The notes: a model not told the origin generated them from the sequence alone. A DNA stretch of 64,000 nt from Paracoccus kondratievae (GCF_009301415.1 NZ_CP045073.1:1131501-1195500); one strand, 5' to 3'. Counted from the stretch's first letter, positions 44,667-53,888 are shown. Made by a program: numbers and translations.

Positions 44667-45314
44667 TCAGATCGCGACGCCGATGCCGCGAAGGATGATC
44701 TGCTTTACAGATTCCCGCGCCGCGCGCCAGTCCGCATCGCTTAGCGGACCTCCATTCAGGACCTCGATCTGGTGGCCGAAGTCGGCATAATGCTGCGTGG
44801 CGGCCCAAAGCATGTAAAGCAGGTGCTGCGGATCGGTCGGCGCCATCTTGCCGGCGTCAATCCAGCCCTGAATTACTGCTGCCCGACCGGCGGTCCAGTC
44901 GCGCAAAGTCGTTTCCAGATAGTCCTGGATCACCGGCGCGCCGTGCATCACCTCGCTGGCCCAGACTTTTGAACCGTTGGGATAGCGGCGCGAGATTTCC
45001 ATTTTGGCATCAATATAGGCACCGATGCCTTCGGCCGGGCCGGGGGCGTCGTCCATGGCCTGCGCTGCCTCAAGCCAGATCTGGAAGATGCGCTCGACCA
45101 CCCGGCGATAAAGCTCTTCCTTGCTGGCGAAATAATAATGCAGGTTGGCTTTCGGCAGGCCGGCAAGATCGGCAATCAGTTGCATGGTCGCACCGCCAAA
45201 GCCAGCTTCGGCAAAGACCGTTTCGGCGGCGTTCAGGATCGCCTCTTCGGTGGCGCGACGGTTTGCCTCGCGCCGCCCGATTTTTGGGCGTTCTGCGTCG
45301 GAACTCGTGTTCAT
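44667..45314 (-). CDS. TetR-family regulator, RutR-like (2)
   Basis: A 215-residue paralogue of the preceding regulator: ETVFAEAGFGGATMQLIADL, then AGLPKANLHYYFASKEELYR and a RutR-like ligand domain (TQHYADFGHQIEVLNGGPLS). It is the first gene of the minus-strand pair and divergent from the hydrolase gene at 45446. The region between them contains two RutR-type palindromes, one close to each start, so it probably represses itself and the catabolic operon until a pyrimidine is bound. Confidence 0.88.
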   Translation of the reverse strand: MNTSSDAERPKIGRREANRRATEEAILNAAETVFAEAGFGGATMQLIADLAGLPKANLHYYFASKEELYRRVVERIFQIWLEAAQAMDDAPGPAEGIGAYIDAKMEISRRYPNGSKVWASEVMHGAPVIQDYLETTLRDWTAGRAAVIQGWIDAGKMAPTDPQHLLYMLWAATQHYADFGHQIEVLNGGPLSDADWRAARESVKQIILRGIGVAI

Positions 45315-45339
45315 CCTGGCCCGTGGTGCTGAATTTTTG

Positions 45340-45389
45340 TTGACCGGATGGTCAGAACGTGGCCTCCTGCAACCTGACCATATGGTCAG
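45340..45389. promoter_or_regulatory. two RutR-like operators between divergent genes
   Basis: TTGACCGGATGGTCAG (45340-45355) and the perfect palindrome CTGACCATATGGTCAG (45374-45389) match the RutR consensus TTGACCAnnTGGTCAA at nearly all positions. The centres are 34 bp apart, between the second TetR gene and the ureidopropionase-type gene. Both directions can thus be controlled together. Confidence 0.8.
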
Positions 45390-45445
45390 AAATGGATTCG
45401 TCGCAAGAGGGCCAAAGCCCCGAAGCCGACAGGGAGATCAATGAC

Positions 45446-46696
45446 ATGCCATCACCCGGAGAGAATCTCCGCATCGATTCCGCGCGCCTGTGGGACAGCC
45501 TTATGCAGATGGCGCAGATCGGCCCCGGCGTCGCCGGCGGCAATAACCGCCAGACGCTGACCGATGCCGATGCCGAGGGTCGCGCCCTGTTCAAGCTCTG
45601 GTGCGAAGAGGCGGGGCTAAGCCTTGGCGTCGACCGCATGGGCACCATGTTTGCCACCCGTGCGGGCGAGGACCCCGATGCTTTGCCGGTCTATGTCGGC
45701 TCGCATCTGGATACCCAGCCGACGGGCGGGAAATATGATGGCGTGCTTGGGGTGCTGGCCGGGCTGGAACTGGTGCGGACGCTGAACGATCTGGGCATCC
45801 GCACCAGGCATCCCATCGTGGTGACGAACTGGACCAATGAGGAGGGCGCGCGGTTCGCGCCCGCCATGCTTGCCTCGGGCGTTTTCGCCGGGGTGCTGGA
45901 CCTCGACTATGCCTACTCCCGCAAGGATCAGGAAGGTCTGACCTTTGGCGACGAGCTAAAGCGCATCGGCTGGGTCGGTGAGGAAGAGGTCGGCGCCCGC
46001 AAGATGCACGCCTATTTCGAATATCACATTGAGCAAGGCCCGATCTTAGAGGCCGAGGGCAAGACCATCGGGGTAGTGACGCATTGCCAGGGGCTGTGGT
46101 GGCTGGAATTCACCCTGACCGGACGCGAGGCGCATACCGGCTCGACGCCGATGGACATGCGGGTGAATGCCGGACTGGCCATGGCGCGGATCTTTGAGAT
46201 GGTGCAAGAGGTGGCGATGGCCGCCCAGCCCGGTGCGGTGGGCGGTATCGGACAGGTAAAGTTCAGTCCAAATTCGCGCAATGTGTTGCCGGGGAGCGTT
46301 GTCTTTACCGTGGATATCCGCAGCCCCGATCAGCCCAAGCTGGACGGAATGCGGGCCGAGATCGAAAAGCGCGCTGCCGCAATTTGCGCCGATCTGGGCG
46401 TTGGCTGCGCGGTCGAGGCCGTCGGCCATTTCGATCCCGTGACTTTTGATCCGGTGCTGGTCGGCCGGGTACGCTCGGCTGCCGAAAGGCTGGGGCTTGA
46501 GCATCGCGATATTATCTCAGGCGCGGGGCACGATGCCTGCTGGGCGGCTAAGGTGGCGCCGGCCACCATGATCATGTGCCCCTGTGTCGGCGGTCTGTCG
46601 CATAACGAGGCCGAAGAGATCAGCCCCGAATGGGCTGCCGCTGGCGCTGACGTGCTGCTGCACGCCGTGCTTGAGACGGCAGAGGTGGTCGCCTGA
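45446..46696 (+). CDS. beta-ureidopropionase / N-carbamoyl-amino-acid hydrolase
   Basis: A 416-residue M20-type zinc hydrolase. The metal and substrate residues are recognisable in VGSHLDTQPTGGKYDG, WTNEEGARFAPAM, HIEQGPILE and the closing SGAGHDACWAA. It hydrolyses N-carbamoyl-beta-alanine (or N-carbamoyl-amino acids) to the amino acid, CO2 and ammonia, the third step of reductive pyrimidine catabolism. The start at 45446 follows AGGGAG and avoids the operator region that the longer frame would cross. It is 74 bp from the dihydropyrimidinase gene. Confidence 0.92.
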   Translation: MPSPGENLRIDSARLWDSLMQMAQIGPGVAGGNNRQTLTDADAEGRALFKLWCEEAGLSLGVDRMGTMFATRAGEDPDALPVYVGSHLDTQPTGGKYDGVLGVLAGLELVRTLNDLGIRTRHPIVVTNWTNEEGARFAPAMLASGVFAGVLDLDYAYSRKDQEGLTFGDELKRIGWVGEEEVGARKMHAYFEYHIEQGPILEAEGKTIGVVTHCQGLWWLEFTLTGREAHTGSTPMDMRVNAGLAMARIFEMVQEVAMAAQPGAVGGIGQVKFSPNSRNVLPGSVVFTVDIRSPDQPKLDGMRAEIEKRAAAICADLGVGCAVEAVGHFDPVTFDPVLVGRVRSAAERLGLEHRDIISGAGHDACWAAKVAPATMIMCPCVGGLSHNEAEEISPEWAAAGADVLLHAVLETAEVVA

Positions 46697-46770
46697 CCGC
46701 ATGAGCCGGTTCAGGGGCGTCACGCGTCCCGGACCCCAAAGATTTCTGGGAAACGGAGAGGGACTGAGGC

Positions 46771-48222
46771 ATGAGCACGGTCATCAAGGGCGGCACCATC
46801 GTCACCGCGGATCTGAGCTATTCCGCGGATGTGCTGATCGAGGGCGGGCGGATTGTTCAGATTGGCGCGGGTCTGACGGGCGACACGGTTCTGGATGCGA
46901 CGGGCTGCTATGTCATGCCTGGCGGGATCGACCCGCATACCCATCTGGAGATGCCCTTCATGGGCACCTATTCCAGTGACGATTTCGAAAGCGGGACACG
47001 CGGCGCCTTGGCGGGCGGAACCACGATGGTGGTGGACTTCGCCCTGCCTGCGCCCGGTGAAGGGCTGCTTGATGCACTGAAGAAATGGGACAACAAGGCT
47101 GGGCGTGCCTGTTGCGACTACTCTTTCCACATGGCGATCACCTGGTGGGGCGAGCAGGTCTTTAATGAGATGCAGGCGGTGACCGAGCGCGGCATCAACA
47201 CCTTCAAGCATTTCATGGCCTATAAAGGCAGCCTGATGGTGAATGACGAAGAGCTGTTTGCCAGCTTTCGTCGATGCGCCGAACTTGGGGCGATCCCGCT
47301 GGTCCATGCCGAGAACGGCGATATCGTCGCCAGCATGTCCACCAGGCTGCTGGCCGAGGGGAACAAGGGTCCCGAGGCGCATGCCTATTCCCGCCCAAGC
47401 CAGGTCGAGGGCGAGGCGACGAACCGCGCGATCATGATCGCCGATATGGCAGGCGTGCCTCTATATGTCGTCCATACCTCTTGCGAGGAAAGCCATGAGG
47501 CGATCCGTCGGGCGCGGATGCTGGGCAAGCGGGTCTGGGGTGAGCCTTTGATTCAGCACCTGGTCCTGGATGAAAGCGAATATGCCAACCCCGATTGGGA
47601 CCATGCCGCGCGGCGGGTGATGTCGCCGCCTTTCCGCGACAAGCGCCATCAGGACAGCCTGTGGGCCGGGCTTGCCTCAGGCAGTCTAAGCTGCGTTGCA
47701 ACCGACCATTGCGCCTTTACGACCGAGCAAAAGCGCTTTGGCATCGGCGATTTCACCAAGATCCCGAACGGCACTGGTGGTCTTGAAGAGCGGATGCCCA
47801 TGCTCTGGACCACGGGTGTCAGGACCGGGCGGTTGACGCCGAACGAATTTGTGGCGGTAACCTCGACCAATATCGCCAAGATCCTGAACATCTATCCGCA
47901 AAAAGGCGCAGTGCTGGTCGGCGCGGATGCCGATCTGGTGGTCTGGGACCCCGAGGCGCGCAAGGTCATCACGGCCTCGGCCCAGCAATCCGCCATTGAC
48001 TACAACGTCTTTGAGGGGCGCGAAGTGGTCGGCCTGCCCCGATTTACGCTGACGCGCGGGGTCGTGGCCGTGACCGAGGGCAAGGTTGATACGCATGAAG
48101 GCCATGGCCGCTTTGTCGCGCGTCAGCCCAGGGGCGCAGTCGGTCAGGCTCTTTCCACATGGAAGGCGCTGACTGAACCCAGGCCGGTGCCGCGCGCCGG
48201 TATTCCGGCCAGCGGGGTGTAA
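46771..48222 (+). CDS. hydA: dihydropyrimidinase (hydantoinase)
   Basis: A 483-residue cyclic amidohydrolase. Metal-binding residues are visible in GGIDPHTHLEMPF, the carboxylated Lys lies in TFKHFMAYKGSLM, and further ligands lie in PLVHAEN, VVHTSCEES and CVATDHCAFT. It opens dihydrouracil, dihydrothymine or hydantoin rings to N-carbamoyl products, between PreTA and the hydrolase at 45446. It lies one base upstream of the ABC ATPase gene, suggesting an operon that couples uptake and breakdown. Confidence 0.95.
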   Translation: MSTVIKGGTIVTADLSYSADVLIEGGRIVQIGAGLTGDTVLDATGCYVMPGGIDPHTHLEMPFMGTYSSDDFESGTRGALAGGTTMVVDFALPAPGEGLLDALKKWDNKAGRACCDYSFHMAITWWGEQVFNEMQAVTERGINTFKHFMAYKGSLMVNDEELFASFRRCAELGAIPLVHAENGDIVASMSTRLLAEGNKGPEAHAYSRPSQVEGEATNRAIMIADMAGVPLYVVHTSCEESHEAIRRARMLGKRVWGEPLIQHLVLDESEYANPDWDHAARRVMSPPFRDKRHQDSLWAGLASGSLSCVATDHCAFTTEQKRFGIGDFTKIPNGTGGLEERMPMLWTTGVRTGRLTPNEFVAVTSTNIAKILNIYPQKGAVLVGADADLVVWDPEARKVITASAQQSAIDYNVFEGREVVGLPRFTLTRGVVAVTEGKVDTHEGHGRFVARQPRGAVGQALSTWKALTEPRPVPRAGIPASGV

Positions 48223-48223
48223 G

Positions 48224-49009
48224 GTGGAGGCGGCACCTGTGGTCATCGAGGCCCGGCACCTGAACCTCACCTTTCCCACAGACGACGGCCCGGTCCATGC
48301 GCTAAAGGACGTGGACCTGATCGTTGAGGCTGGCGATTTTGTCAGCTTCATCGGCCCGTCGGGTTGTGGCAAGACGACGCTTTTACGCTGTATTGCCGCG
48401 CTGGAGACGCCAACCGGGGGCAGCCTGACCGTGCGCGGCATGACGGCCGATGCGGCACGGCAGGCGCGAAGCTATGGCTATGTCTTTCAGGCGGCGGGGC
48501 TATATCCCTGGCGTACCATCGCCGGAAACATCCGCCTGCCGCTTGAGATCATGGGTTATCCCAAGGCCGAACAGGCCGAGCGGGTTCAGGCAGTGCTGGA
48601 TCTGGTCGAACTGGGTCAGTTCGGTCGCAAATTTCCCTGGCAGTTGTCCGGGGGCATGCAACAGCGGGCAAGCATCGCCCGCGCCCTGGCTTTTGACGCC
48701 GGGATTCTGCTGATGGATGAGCCTTTCGGCGCGCTTGACGAGATCGTGCGCGACCGCCTGAACGAAGAGCTGTTGCGGCTGTGGCAGCGTACCGGCAAGA
48801 CCATCGTCTTTGTCACCCATTCGATCCCCGAGGCGGTCTATCTGTCCACCAAGATTGTCGTCATGTCGCCGCGTCCGGGGCGTATCGCAAAGGTGATCGA
48901 AAGCCCGCTGCCCCGGGTCCGGCCCCTGGATATCCGCGACACGCCTGAATTCATCCGCATTGCCCATGAGGTGCGCGAAAGCCTGCATGAAGGGGGGCGC
49001 CATGACTAA
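48224..49009 (+). CDS. ABC transporter ATP-binding protein (NMT1/taurine type)
   Basis: A 261-residue ATPase of the nitrate/sulfonate/taurine (SsuB/TauB) type: Walker A IGPSGCGKTTLLRCI, signature LSGGMQQRASIARAL, Walker B ILLMDEPFGALDE and switch VTHSIPEA. The GTG start is one base after the dihydropyrimidinase stop. It drives the two permeases that follow. Context suggests a pyrimidine, hydantoin or related base as substrate, but the sequence does not show this directly. Confidence 0.92.
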   Translation: MEAAPVVIEARHLNLTFPTDDGPVHALKDVDLIVEAGDFVSFIGPSGCGKTTLLRCIAALETPTGGSLTVRGMTADAARQARSYGYVFQAAGLYPWRTIAGNIRLPLEIMGYPKAEQAERVQAVLDLVELGQFGRKFPWQLSGGMQQRASIARALAFDAGILLMDEPFGALDEIVRDRLNEELLRLWQRTGKTIVFVTHSIPEAVYLSTKIVVMSPRPGRIAKVIESPLPRVRPLDIRDTPEFIRIAHEVRESLHEGGRHD

Positions 49010-49051
49010 GGTTGCGGTCCTTATGCATGACATGGCCGGAAAGGATGCGAC

Positions 49052-49915
49052 ATGAACCGCGTCCTGCCGGTCCTGACCGTGCTGTTTGCGATCCTTGTGA
49101 TCTGGTACGGCGCGGCGGTTATCCTGAACCGGGCGTGGGTGCTGGATCAGGCGGCGCGCTCGGGGACCGAGGTGGGTTTCGGCCAGATGCTGCACGAGAC
49201 GATGACGCAGGAACGGCCGGTGCTGCCTGCGCCCCATCAGGTGGCAAAGGGGCTGTGGGACGGTATCGCCGGGCAAAAGATCACCTCGAAACGCAGCCTT
49301 GTCTGGCATGCCGGGGTAACACTGTCGGCGACGCTGGCCGGGTTTGCTCTGGGGACTGCCGCGGGCCTGCTGCTCGCCATCGGCATCGTCCACAACCGCG
49401 CGATGGATATGAGCGTGATGCCATGGGCCATTGCCTCGCAGACCATTCCCATCCTGGCGATCGCGCCGATGGTGATCGTGGTTCTGGCCTCGCTGGGGAT
49501 CAAGGGGCTGCTGCCCAAGGCGCTGATTGCCGCCTATCTGAGCTTTTTCCCGGTGCTTGTCGGCATGGTCAAAGGCTTGCGGGCACCGGACGGGATGCAG
49601 CTTGACCTGCTGCGGACCTACAGTGCCTCGCAGGGCCAGACCTTGCGGATGCTGCGATTACCGTCCTCGGTCCCCTATCTCTTTGCGTCGCTGAAGGTCG
49701 GGATTGCGGCGGCACTAGTCGGCACCATCGTGGCCGAGCTGCCGGCGGGCGCGACGGCGGGGCTTGGGGCGCGGTTACTGTCGGGCAGCTATTACGGCCA
49801 GACGATTCAGATATGGGCAGCACTGTTTGCCGCCGCCATCCTCGCCGCGGTCCTGGTGATGCTGATCGGCGCGGCTGAGCGGGCTACCCTGAAACGCATG
49901 GGGTTTGTGCGATGA
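49052..49915 (+). CDS. ABC permease (1)
   Basis: A 287-residue permease with an N-terminal anchor (VLTVLFAILVIWYGAAVI), a periplasmic loop of about 70 residues and the five-to-six-helix SsuC/TauC-type domain. The EAA loop reads LLRTYSASQGQTLRMLRLPS. It pairs with the next permease, whose EAA loop is strikingly similar (LMRTYSASYRDALLKLRLPA), so this importer has a heterodimeric pore. The start is 42 bp after the ATPase gene; the stop overlaps the next start. Confidence 0.9.
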   Translation: MNRVLPVLTVLFAILVIWYGAAVILNRAWVLDQAARSGTEVGFGQMLHETMTQERPVLPAPHQVAKGLWDGIAGQKITSKRSLVWHAGVTLSATLAGFALGTAAGLLLAIGIVHNRAMDMSVMPWAIASQTIPILAIAPMVIVVLASLGIKGLLPKALIAAYLSFFPVLVGMVKGLRAPDGMQLDLLRTYSASQGQTLRMLRLPSSVPYLFASLKVGIAAALVGTIVAELPAGATAGLGARLLSGSYYGQTIQIWAALFAAAILAAVLVMLIGAAERATLKRMGFVR

Positions 49916-50760
49916 GCTGGCAGGGCTGGGCCGCAATCCTTTTCTGGGCGCTTGCCCTTGCGCTGAACGTGCAGATCGCAAACCGGTACGGCAATGCGCG
50001 GTGGGCGCGGGTATTTGTGCCGACCCTGTTTGGCATCACGCTGCTGGTACTGTGGCAAGGTCTGGTGCGCGGGCTGGCGGTCAGCCCCGTGATCCTGCCC
50101 GCGCCAAGCGATATCGCGGCGCGCTTTGTGCAAAGCCTGCCATTGCTATGGGGGGACTTCACTCAGACGATCCTGAAAGGGGCGCTGTCGGGCTATGTCA
50201 TCGGCTGCACGACAGCGGTTCTGACGGCCATCGCGGTGGACCGCTTTCCCTTCCTGCAGCGGGGGCTGTTGCCGGTCGGGAATTTTGTCGCCGCCCTGCC
50301 AATCGTCGGTATCGCGCCTATTCTGGTGATGTGGTTCGGTTTCGACTGGCAGTCAAAGGCGGCCGTGGTCGTGGTCATGGTATTCTTTCCGGTGCTTGTG
50401 AACATGGTCGCGGGGCTTGCTGCAACCGATGCGCTGCAACGCGACCTGATGCGGACCTATTCCGCAAGCTATCGTGACGCGCTGTTAAAGCTGCGCCTGC
50501 CTGCGGCGATGCCCTTTCTCTTCAACGGGTTAAAGATCGCGACCACGCTTGCCCTGATCGGTGCCATCGTGGCCGAATTCTTTGGCTCACCAACGCGGGG
50601 CATGGGCTTTCGTATCTCGACCGCTGTGGGGCAGCTGGATCTGCCGCTGGTCTGGGCCGAAATCGCCGTGGCGGCGCTGGCCGGCAGCGGGATTTTCGGC
50701 CTGATGACGCTTGCCGAAAAGGCAGTCACCTTCTGGCATCCCTCGCAGCGGGGGCGATGA
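49912..50760 (+). CDS. ABC permease (2)
   Basis: A 282-residue permease of the same family with seven hydrophobic segments. The EAA loop lies at LMRTYSASYRDALLKLRLPA. The C-terminal half ends with FGLMTLAEKAVTFWHPS. Heterodimeric permeases are typical of the pyrimidine/hydantoin subset of NMT1-type importers. It overlaps permease 1 by 4 bp and lies 46 bp before the binding protein. Confidence 0.9.
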   Translation: MSWQGWAAILFWALALALNVQIANRYGNARWARVFVPTLFGITLLVLWQGLVRGLAVSPVILPAPSDIAARFVQSLPLLWGDFTQTILKGALSGYVIGCTTAVLTAIAVDRFPFLQRGLLPVGNFVAALPIVGIAPILVMWFGFDWQSKAAVVVVMVFFPVLVNMVAGLAATDALQRDLMRTYSASYRDALLKLRLPAAMPFLFNGLKIATTLALIGAIVAEFFGSPTRGMGFRISTAVGQLDLPLVWAEIAVAALAGSGIFGLMTLAEKAVTFWHPSQRGR

Positions 50761-50806
50761 TTTCAACCAGCCCGGGCAAATCCGGCAACCAACAGTGGAG
50801 ACGGGA

Positions 50807-51787
50807 ATGAACAGATTGCTGATCGGAGCCGCTCTGGCGGCCCTCGCGGTGGGGGCAGCACAGGCCGAAGAGGTAAAGTTGCAGCTGAAATGGGTGACGC
50901 AAGCCCAGTTCGCTGGCTACTACGTCGCCAGGGACAAGGGGTTTTACGAAGAAGAGGGGCTTGAGGTCGAGGTCATGCCCGGTGGTCCCGATATCTCGCC
51001 CACGCAGGTCATGGCCGGTGGCGGGGCCGATGTAACGGTGGACTGGATGCCCTCGGCCCTTGCGGCGCGGGAAAAGGGACTGGCGCTGGTCAATATAGCC
51101 CAACCGTTCAAAAGCTCGGGGATGATGCTGACCTGTCTTAAGGAAAGTGGTGTCGCCGGGCCCGAGGATTTCCGTGGCAAGACGCTGGGTGTCTGGTTCG
51201 GCGGCAACGAATATCCATTCCTCAGCTGGATGGCGACGTTGAAGATTCCGACCGATGGCTCACCCCAGGGGGTGACGGTACTGAAGCAGGGCTTTAACGT
51301 TGACCCGCTTTTGCAAAAGCAGGCGGCCTGCATCTCGACCATGACCTATAACGAATACTGGCAACTGATCGATGCGGGGCTGAAGCCCGAAGATCTGGTG
51401 ACTTTCAAATATGAGGATGAGGGTGTCGCCACGCTTGAAGACGGGCTTTACGTCATGGAGGACAAACTGACGGACCCGGCTTTTGTCGAGAAGATGGCGA
51501 AGTTCGTCCGTGCCTCGATGAAGGGCTGGAAATACGCCGAAGAGCACCCTGACGAGGCCGCCCAGATCGTCATCGACAATGACGAGACCGGCGCACAGAC
51601 GCTGGAGGTGCAGGCCCGGATGATGGGTGAGATCGCCAAGCTGACGGCCGGCTCGAACGGGGCGCTGGACCCGGCGGACTATGACCGGACGGTAAAGGTG
51701 CTGCTGGGCGGTGGATCGGATCCGGTAATCTCGAAAGAACCCGAGGGGGCCTATACGCTGCAGGTCACCGACAAGGCGCTGCAATAA
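50807..51787 (+). CDS. NMT1/THI5-like substrate-binding protein
   Basis: A 326-residue periplasmic protein. The first 20 residues (MNRLLIGAALAALAVGAAQA) form a clear signal peptide cleaved after AQA. The mature region begins VKLQLKWVTQAQFAGYYVAR, the signature of NMT1/THI5-like proteins that bind pyrimidine-like molecules, including thiamine-precursor pyrimidines. With dihydropyrimidinase and PreTA in the same cluster, uracil, thymine or hydantoin is the likely ligand. The start at 50807 follows GGAGACGGGA. Confidence 0.92.
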   Translation: MNRLLIGAALAALAVGAAQAEEVKLQLKWVTQAQFAGYYVARDKGFYEEEGLEVEVMPGGPDISPTQVMAGGGADVTVDWMPSALAAREKGLALVNIAQPFKSSGMMLTCLKESGVAGPEDFRGKTLGVWFGGNEYPFLSWMATLKIPTDGSPQGVTVLKQGFNVDPLLQKQAACISTMTYNEYWQLIDAGLKPEDLVTFKYEDEGVATLEDGLYVMEDKLTDPAFVEKMAKFVRASMKGWKYAEEHPDEAAQIVIDNDETGAQTLEVQARMMGEIAKLTAGSNGALDPADYDRTVKVLLGGGSDPVISKEPEGAYTLQVTDKALQ

Positions 51788-51795
51788 GCGCGACG

Positions 51796-51970
51796 GTGTT
51801 CATGCTGCTGCGCTGCGAAGGCGAGCCGTCCGAGATCTACCGCAGGGAAGGGTCAACGGTGCGTAAACGCAAAGCGTGCCGCAAGGCCATTGGAACAAGG
51901 GCCTCGATCCTGACGAGGGCGTGGGCCAATGCGCGCTGGTCGCTCGGCTTCGTGTATGACCAGTTCGCTT
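51796..51970 (+). pseudogene. IS3-family OrfB fragment
   Basis: About 58 codons read EIYRREGSTVRKRKACRKAI followed by NARWSLGFVYDQFA, the region before the rve core of IS3-type OrfB (normally IYRLYREEGLxVRKRK... NARWSLDFVYDQFA). The catalytic core is missing. At about 51970 it abuts an IS1595 fragment on the other strand. Confidence 0.75.
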
Positions 51971-52272
51971 GGCCGCGTTCACGAACAGGCAAATCGCGCT
52001 GAGCTGTTCGACGAAGGGCAGCTTCCGCTACGCAAAGATGGTGCCGGAGGTCGCGCCGAACTGGCGATGACAGGCCACACATTTGAAGCCCTTACGGGCC
52101 TGTCAGGTCGTAGACATCGGTGTATCTGCAGGCCGGACAGACCGGCGCGCCGTCTGTCTCAGGCCAGCGCCAGCCGGCAGAGCCGGCGATAGGGGCCTTG
52201 CCCGCCATCGGATATAATCGCCTTGAGCGAAAGTGTTCGTGCCGCCGCGGAGAGAAGAAAGTGCTTCGCCAT
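51970..52272 (-). pseudogene. IS1595-family transposase N-terminal fragment
   Basis: The minus strand begins MAKHFLLSAAARTLSLKAI at 52272. After a frame change it reads ETDGAPVCPACRYTDVYDLT, then FKCVACHRQFGATSGTIFA and FVEQLSAICLFVNAAK. This is the zinc-ribbon N-terminal part of IS1595 transposases. It has several frame changes and stops and lacks the core, so it is a dead scrap. Confidence 0.75.
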
Positions 52273-52727
52273 GGAGGGCTTCCAGAGCCATAAAGTTCAC
52301 ATAATGTGCTCAAAGTCCACCACGTCAACATCATGGTGTGTTTGCTACCTAACACCGCGTTCTTGGACGTGACCATGTTCCACGCGCCGGGTGATCGCTC
52401 AACCCGTACTGTAAGGCGTAAATCAGCCGCCGGCTCCGGTCACGGAATAATGTATGGGATTGTACCGCTTGCACGAGATGTTTCAGACAGCAACCGATCA
52501 ATACTACTGCAAAAGTCCAATTTGAACATCGCAGGACGCAGATTGCACATAAGCACGGCAGTAGTTTTTCGCGGCTGCCGCTTTGATCTGTTGGCCCCTA
52601 ATTTCTCTCCTCGGGTTGCGGTTGGCCTGCAGTTTCTGATGCGCTAACCTGGATGTGACTGCAAGTTGTTGATTGAAAACGCGAAGCTGTCATATCCAGG
52701 ATACGCAAAACCCCGGACATAACCAGG
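52273..52727. other. no gene recognised between IS scraps
   Basis: About 455 bp of lower GC between IS1595 and IS5 remnants. A plus-strand frame at 52306-52647 could encode 113 residues, but it is Cys/Arg rich, has no domain and no ribosome-binding site. I treat it as non-coding. Confidence 0.45.
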
Positions 52728-53310
52728 TCATGTTGCCAAATGGCGGAGCCATAGCCTGATGCAGGCGATGTCAATGAAGCCGAGGAAACTGTCTGCGGTT
52801 TTGTCGTAACGGGTCGCCAGCCGGCGGCTGTTCTTCAGTTTGTTGAAACAACGCTCGACCATATTGCGCAGTGTGTAGATGTCATGTCGACAGCCTTGCG
52901 CACCTTTGGGTTCTTTCGCATCGGGATCATTGGCAGGGCGTTGCGGCTCTAGATATCTTCCCGAATTTTATCAGAGTCATAGCCCCCGTCTGCGACCAGG
53001 ACGGCTGACTGCGGCAGGTTGTCAGCCATCACCAGATCATAGCCGGTGTAGTCGGAATCCTGCCCCGGCGTGATCCCGGTCCTCATCGGGAGGCCCGCGC
53101 CGTTGACGCGGAGATGGATCCTGGTCGGGAACCCACCTCTCGAACGGCCAGGAGCCTCTTTCGGAGTCCCCCTTTTGCGCCCGCTGCATGATGACGGGCG
53201 CGGATCACGGTGCTGTCGACCATCTGCAGCTTGTCCGGCGCGAGCTTCGCGTGGTTCAAGGCATCCAGGATGTCCTCCCGCAGCCCGCCGATCGTCCAGC
53301 ACCTAACAAG
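52728..53310 (-). pseudogene. IS5-family (IS427-like) transposase, degraded
   Basis: Read on the minus strand over several frames: REDILDALNHAKLAPDKLQM, VDSTVIRARHHAAGAKGG, IHLRVNGAGLPMRTGITPGQ, SDYTGYDLVMADNLPQSAVL, VADGGYDSDKIREDI, then TLRNMVERCFNKLKNSRRLA and GFIDIACIRLWLRHLAT with the stop at 52728. DDE residues are partly preserved (VDSTVIR, ADGGYDSD), but at least three frame changes break the gene. The N-terminal part is missing. Confidence 0.85.
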
Positions 53311-53359
53311 CAGTTGGGCGTAGGCAAATGAGCGGATTGCAATATTTGCACCTGCGCCG

Positions 53360-53646
53360 CTACAGATGCCGCCCGGTGTCCTGCGCGCCGTGCGGGATGC
53401 GGACGATTCCCAGCGTATCGCCCAGATCCCGGAAGAAGATGACATGCGATCCGCTGCGGCACTTCAGATAGCCTGGCCGAACGTCCACTTTTCTGCTGCG
53501 CCTTTCACCCGATGCCAGCGCCCGGCGCCAGTGCGCAACTCCTGCACATAGCGCCGGGCTTGCGCGAGGCTCCATTCGCCTTCCGTGTAGTCCCGGATAT
53601 CCCCCAGATCGACCGTTGCCGCGACGGTAAAGGCCAATGCCTTCAT
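53360..53646 (-). pseudogene. parE: ParE-type toxin, frameshifted
   Basis: The first 39 codons read MKALAFTVAATVDLGDIRDY and TEGEWSLAQARRYVQELR, a normal ParE start. The usual continuation ALASGERRSRKVDVRPGYLK, then SGSHVIFFRDLGDTLGIVR, lies in another frame. A one-base change near 53530-53540 explains this. The gene overlaps parD by 4 bp. ParE toxins poison gyrase, so loss of function here would leave the antitoxin alone. A sequencing error cannot be excluded. Confidence 0.75.
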
Positions 53647-53888
53647 GCGTTGCGGCCGGCCATCTTGCGGGCAATGAACTGGTCGAGGTCGAAGCCTTCC
53701 GCCCGGCCGGATGCCTCTCCGGCGATCAGGGCGGCCTGCAACGCCTTCACCCTGGCCTCGTGCTCCTCCAGAAGCCGCAGCCCCGCCCGCATGACGTCGC
53801 TGGCCGAGCCATAGCGGCCGCCCTTCACCTGCGCGTCGATGAAGCTGACGAAGTGATCGCCGGGCGAAACCGAAGTGTTGTGGGACAT
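53643..53888 (-). CDS. parD: ParD-type antitoxin
   Basis: An 81-residue ribbon-helix-helix antitoxin: TSVSPGDHFVSFIDAQVKGG, then RYGSASDVMRAGLRLLEEHE, with a C-terminal arm ending MAGRNA that would cover ParE. It dimerises and represses its operon. It is intact, whereas the overlapping parE is frameshifted. GGAGG lies upstream of the ATG on the minus strand. Confidence 0.9.
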   Translation of the reverse strand: MSHNTSVSPGDHFVSFIDAQVKGGRYGSASDVMRAGLRLLEEHEARVKALQAALIAGEASGRAEGFDLDQFIARKMAGRNA

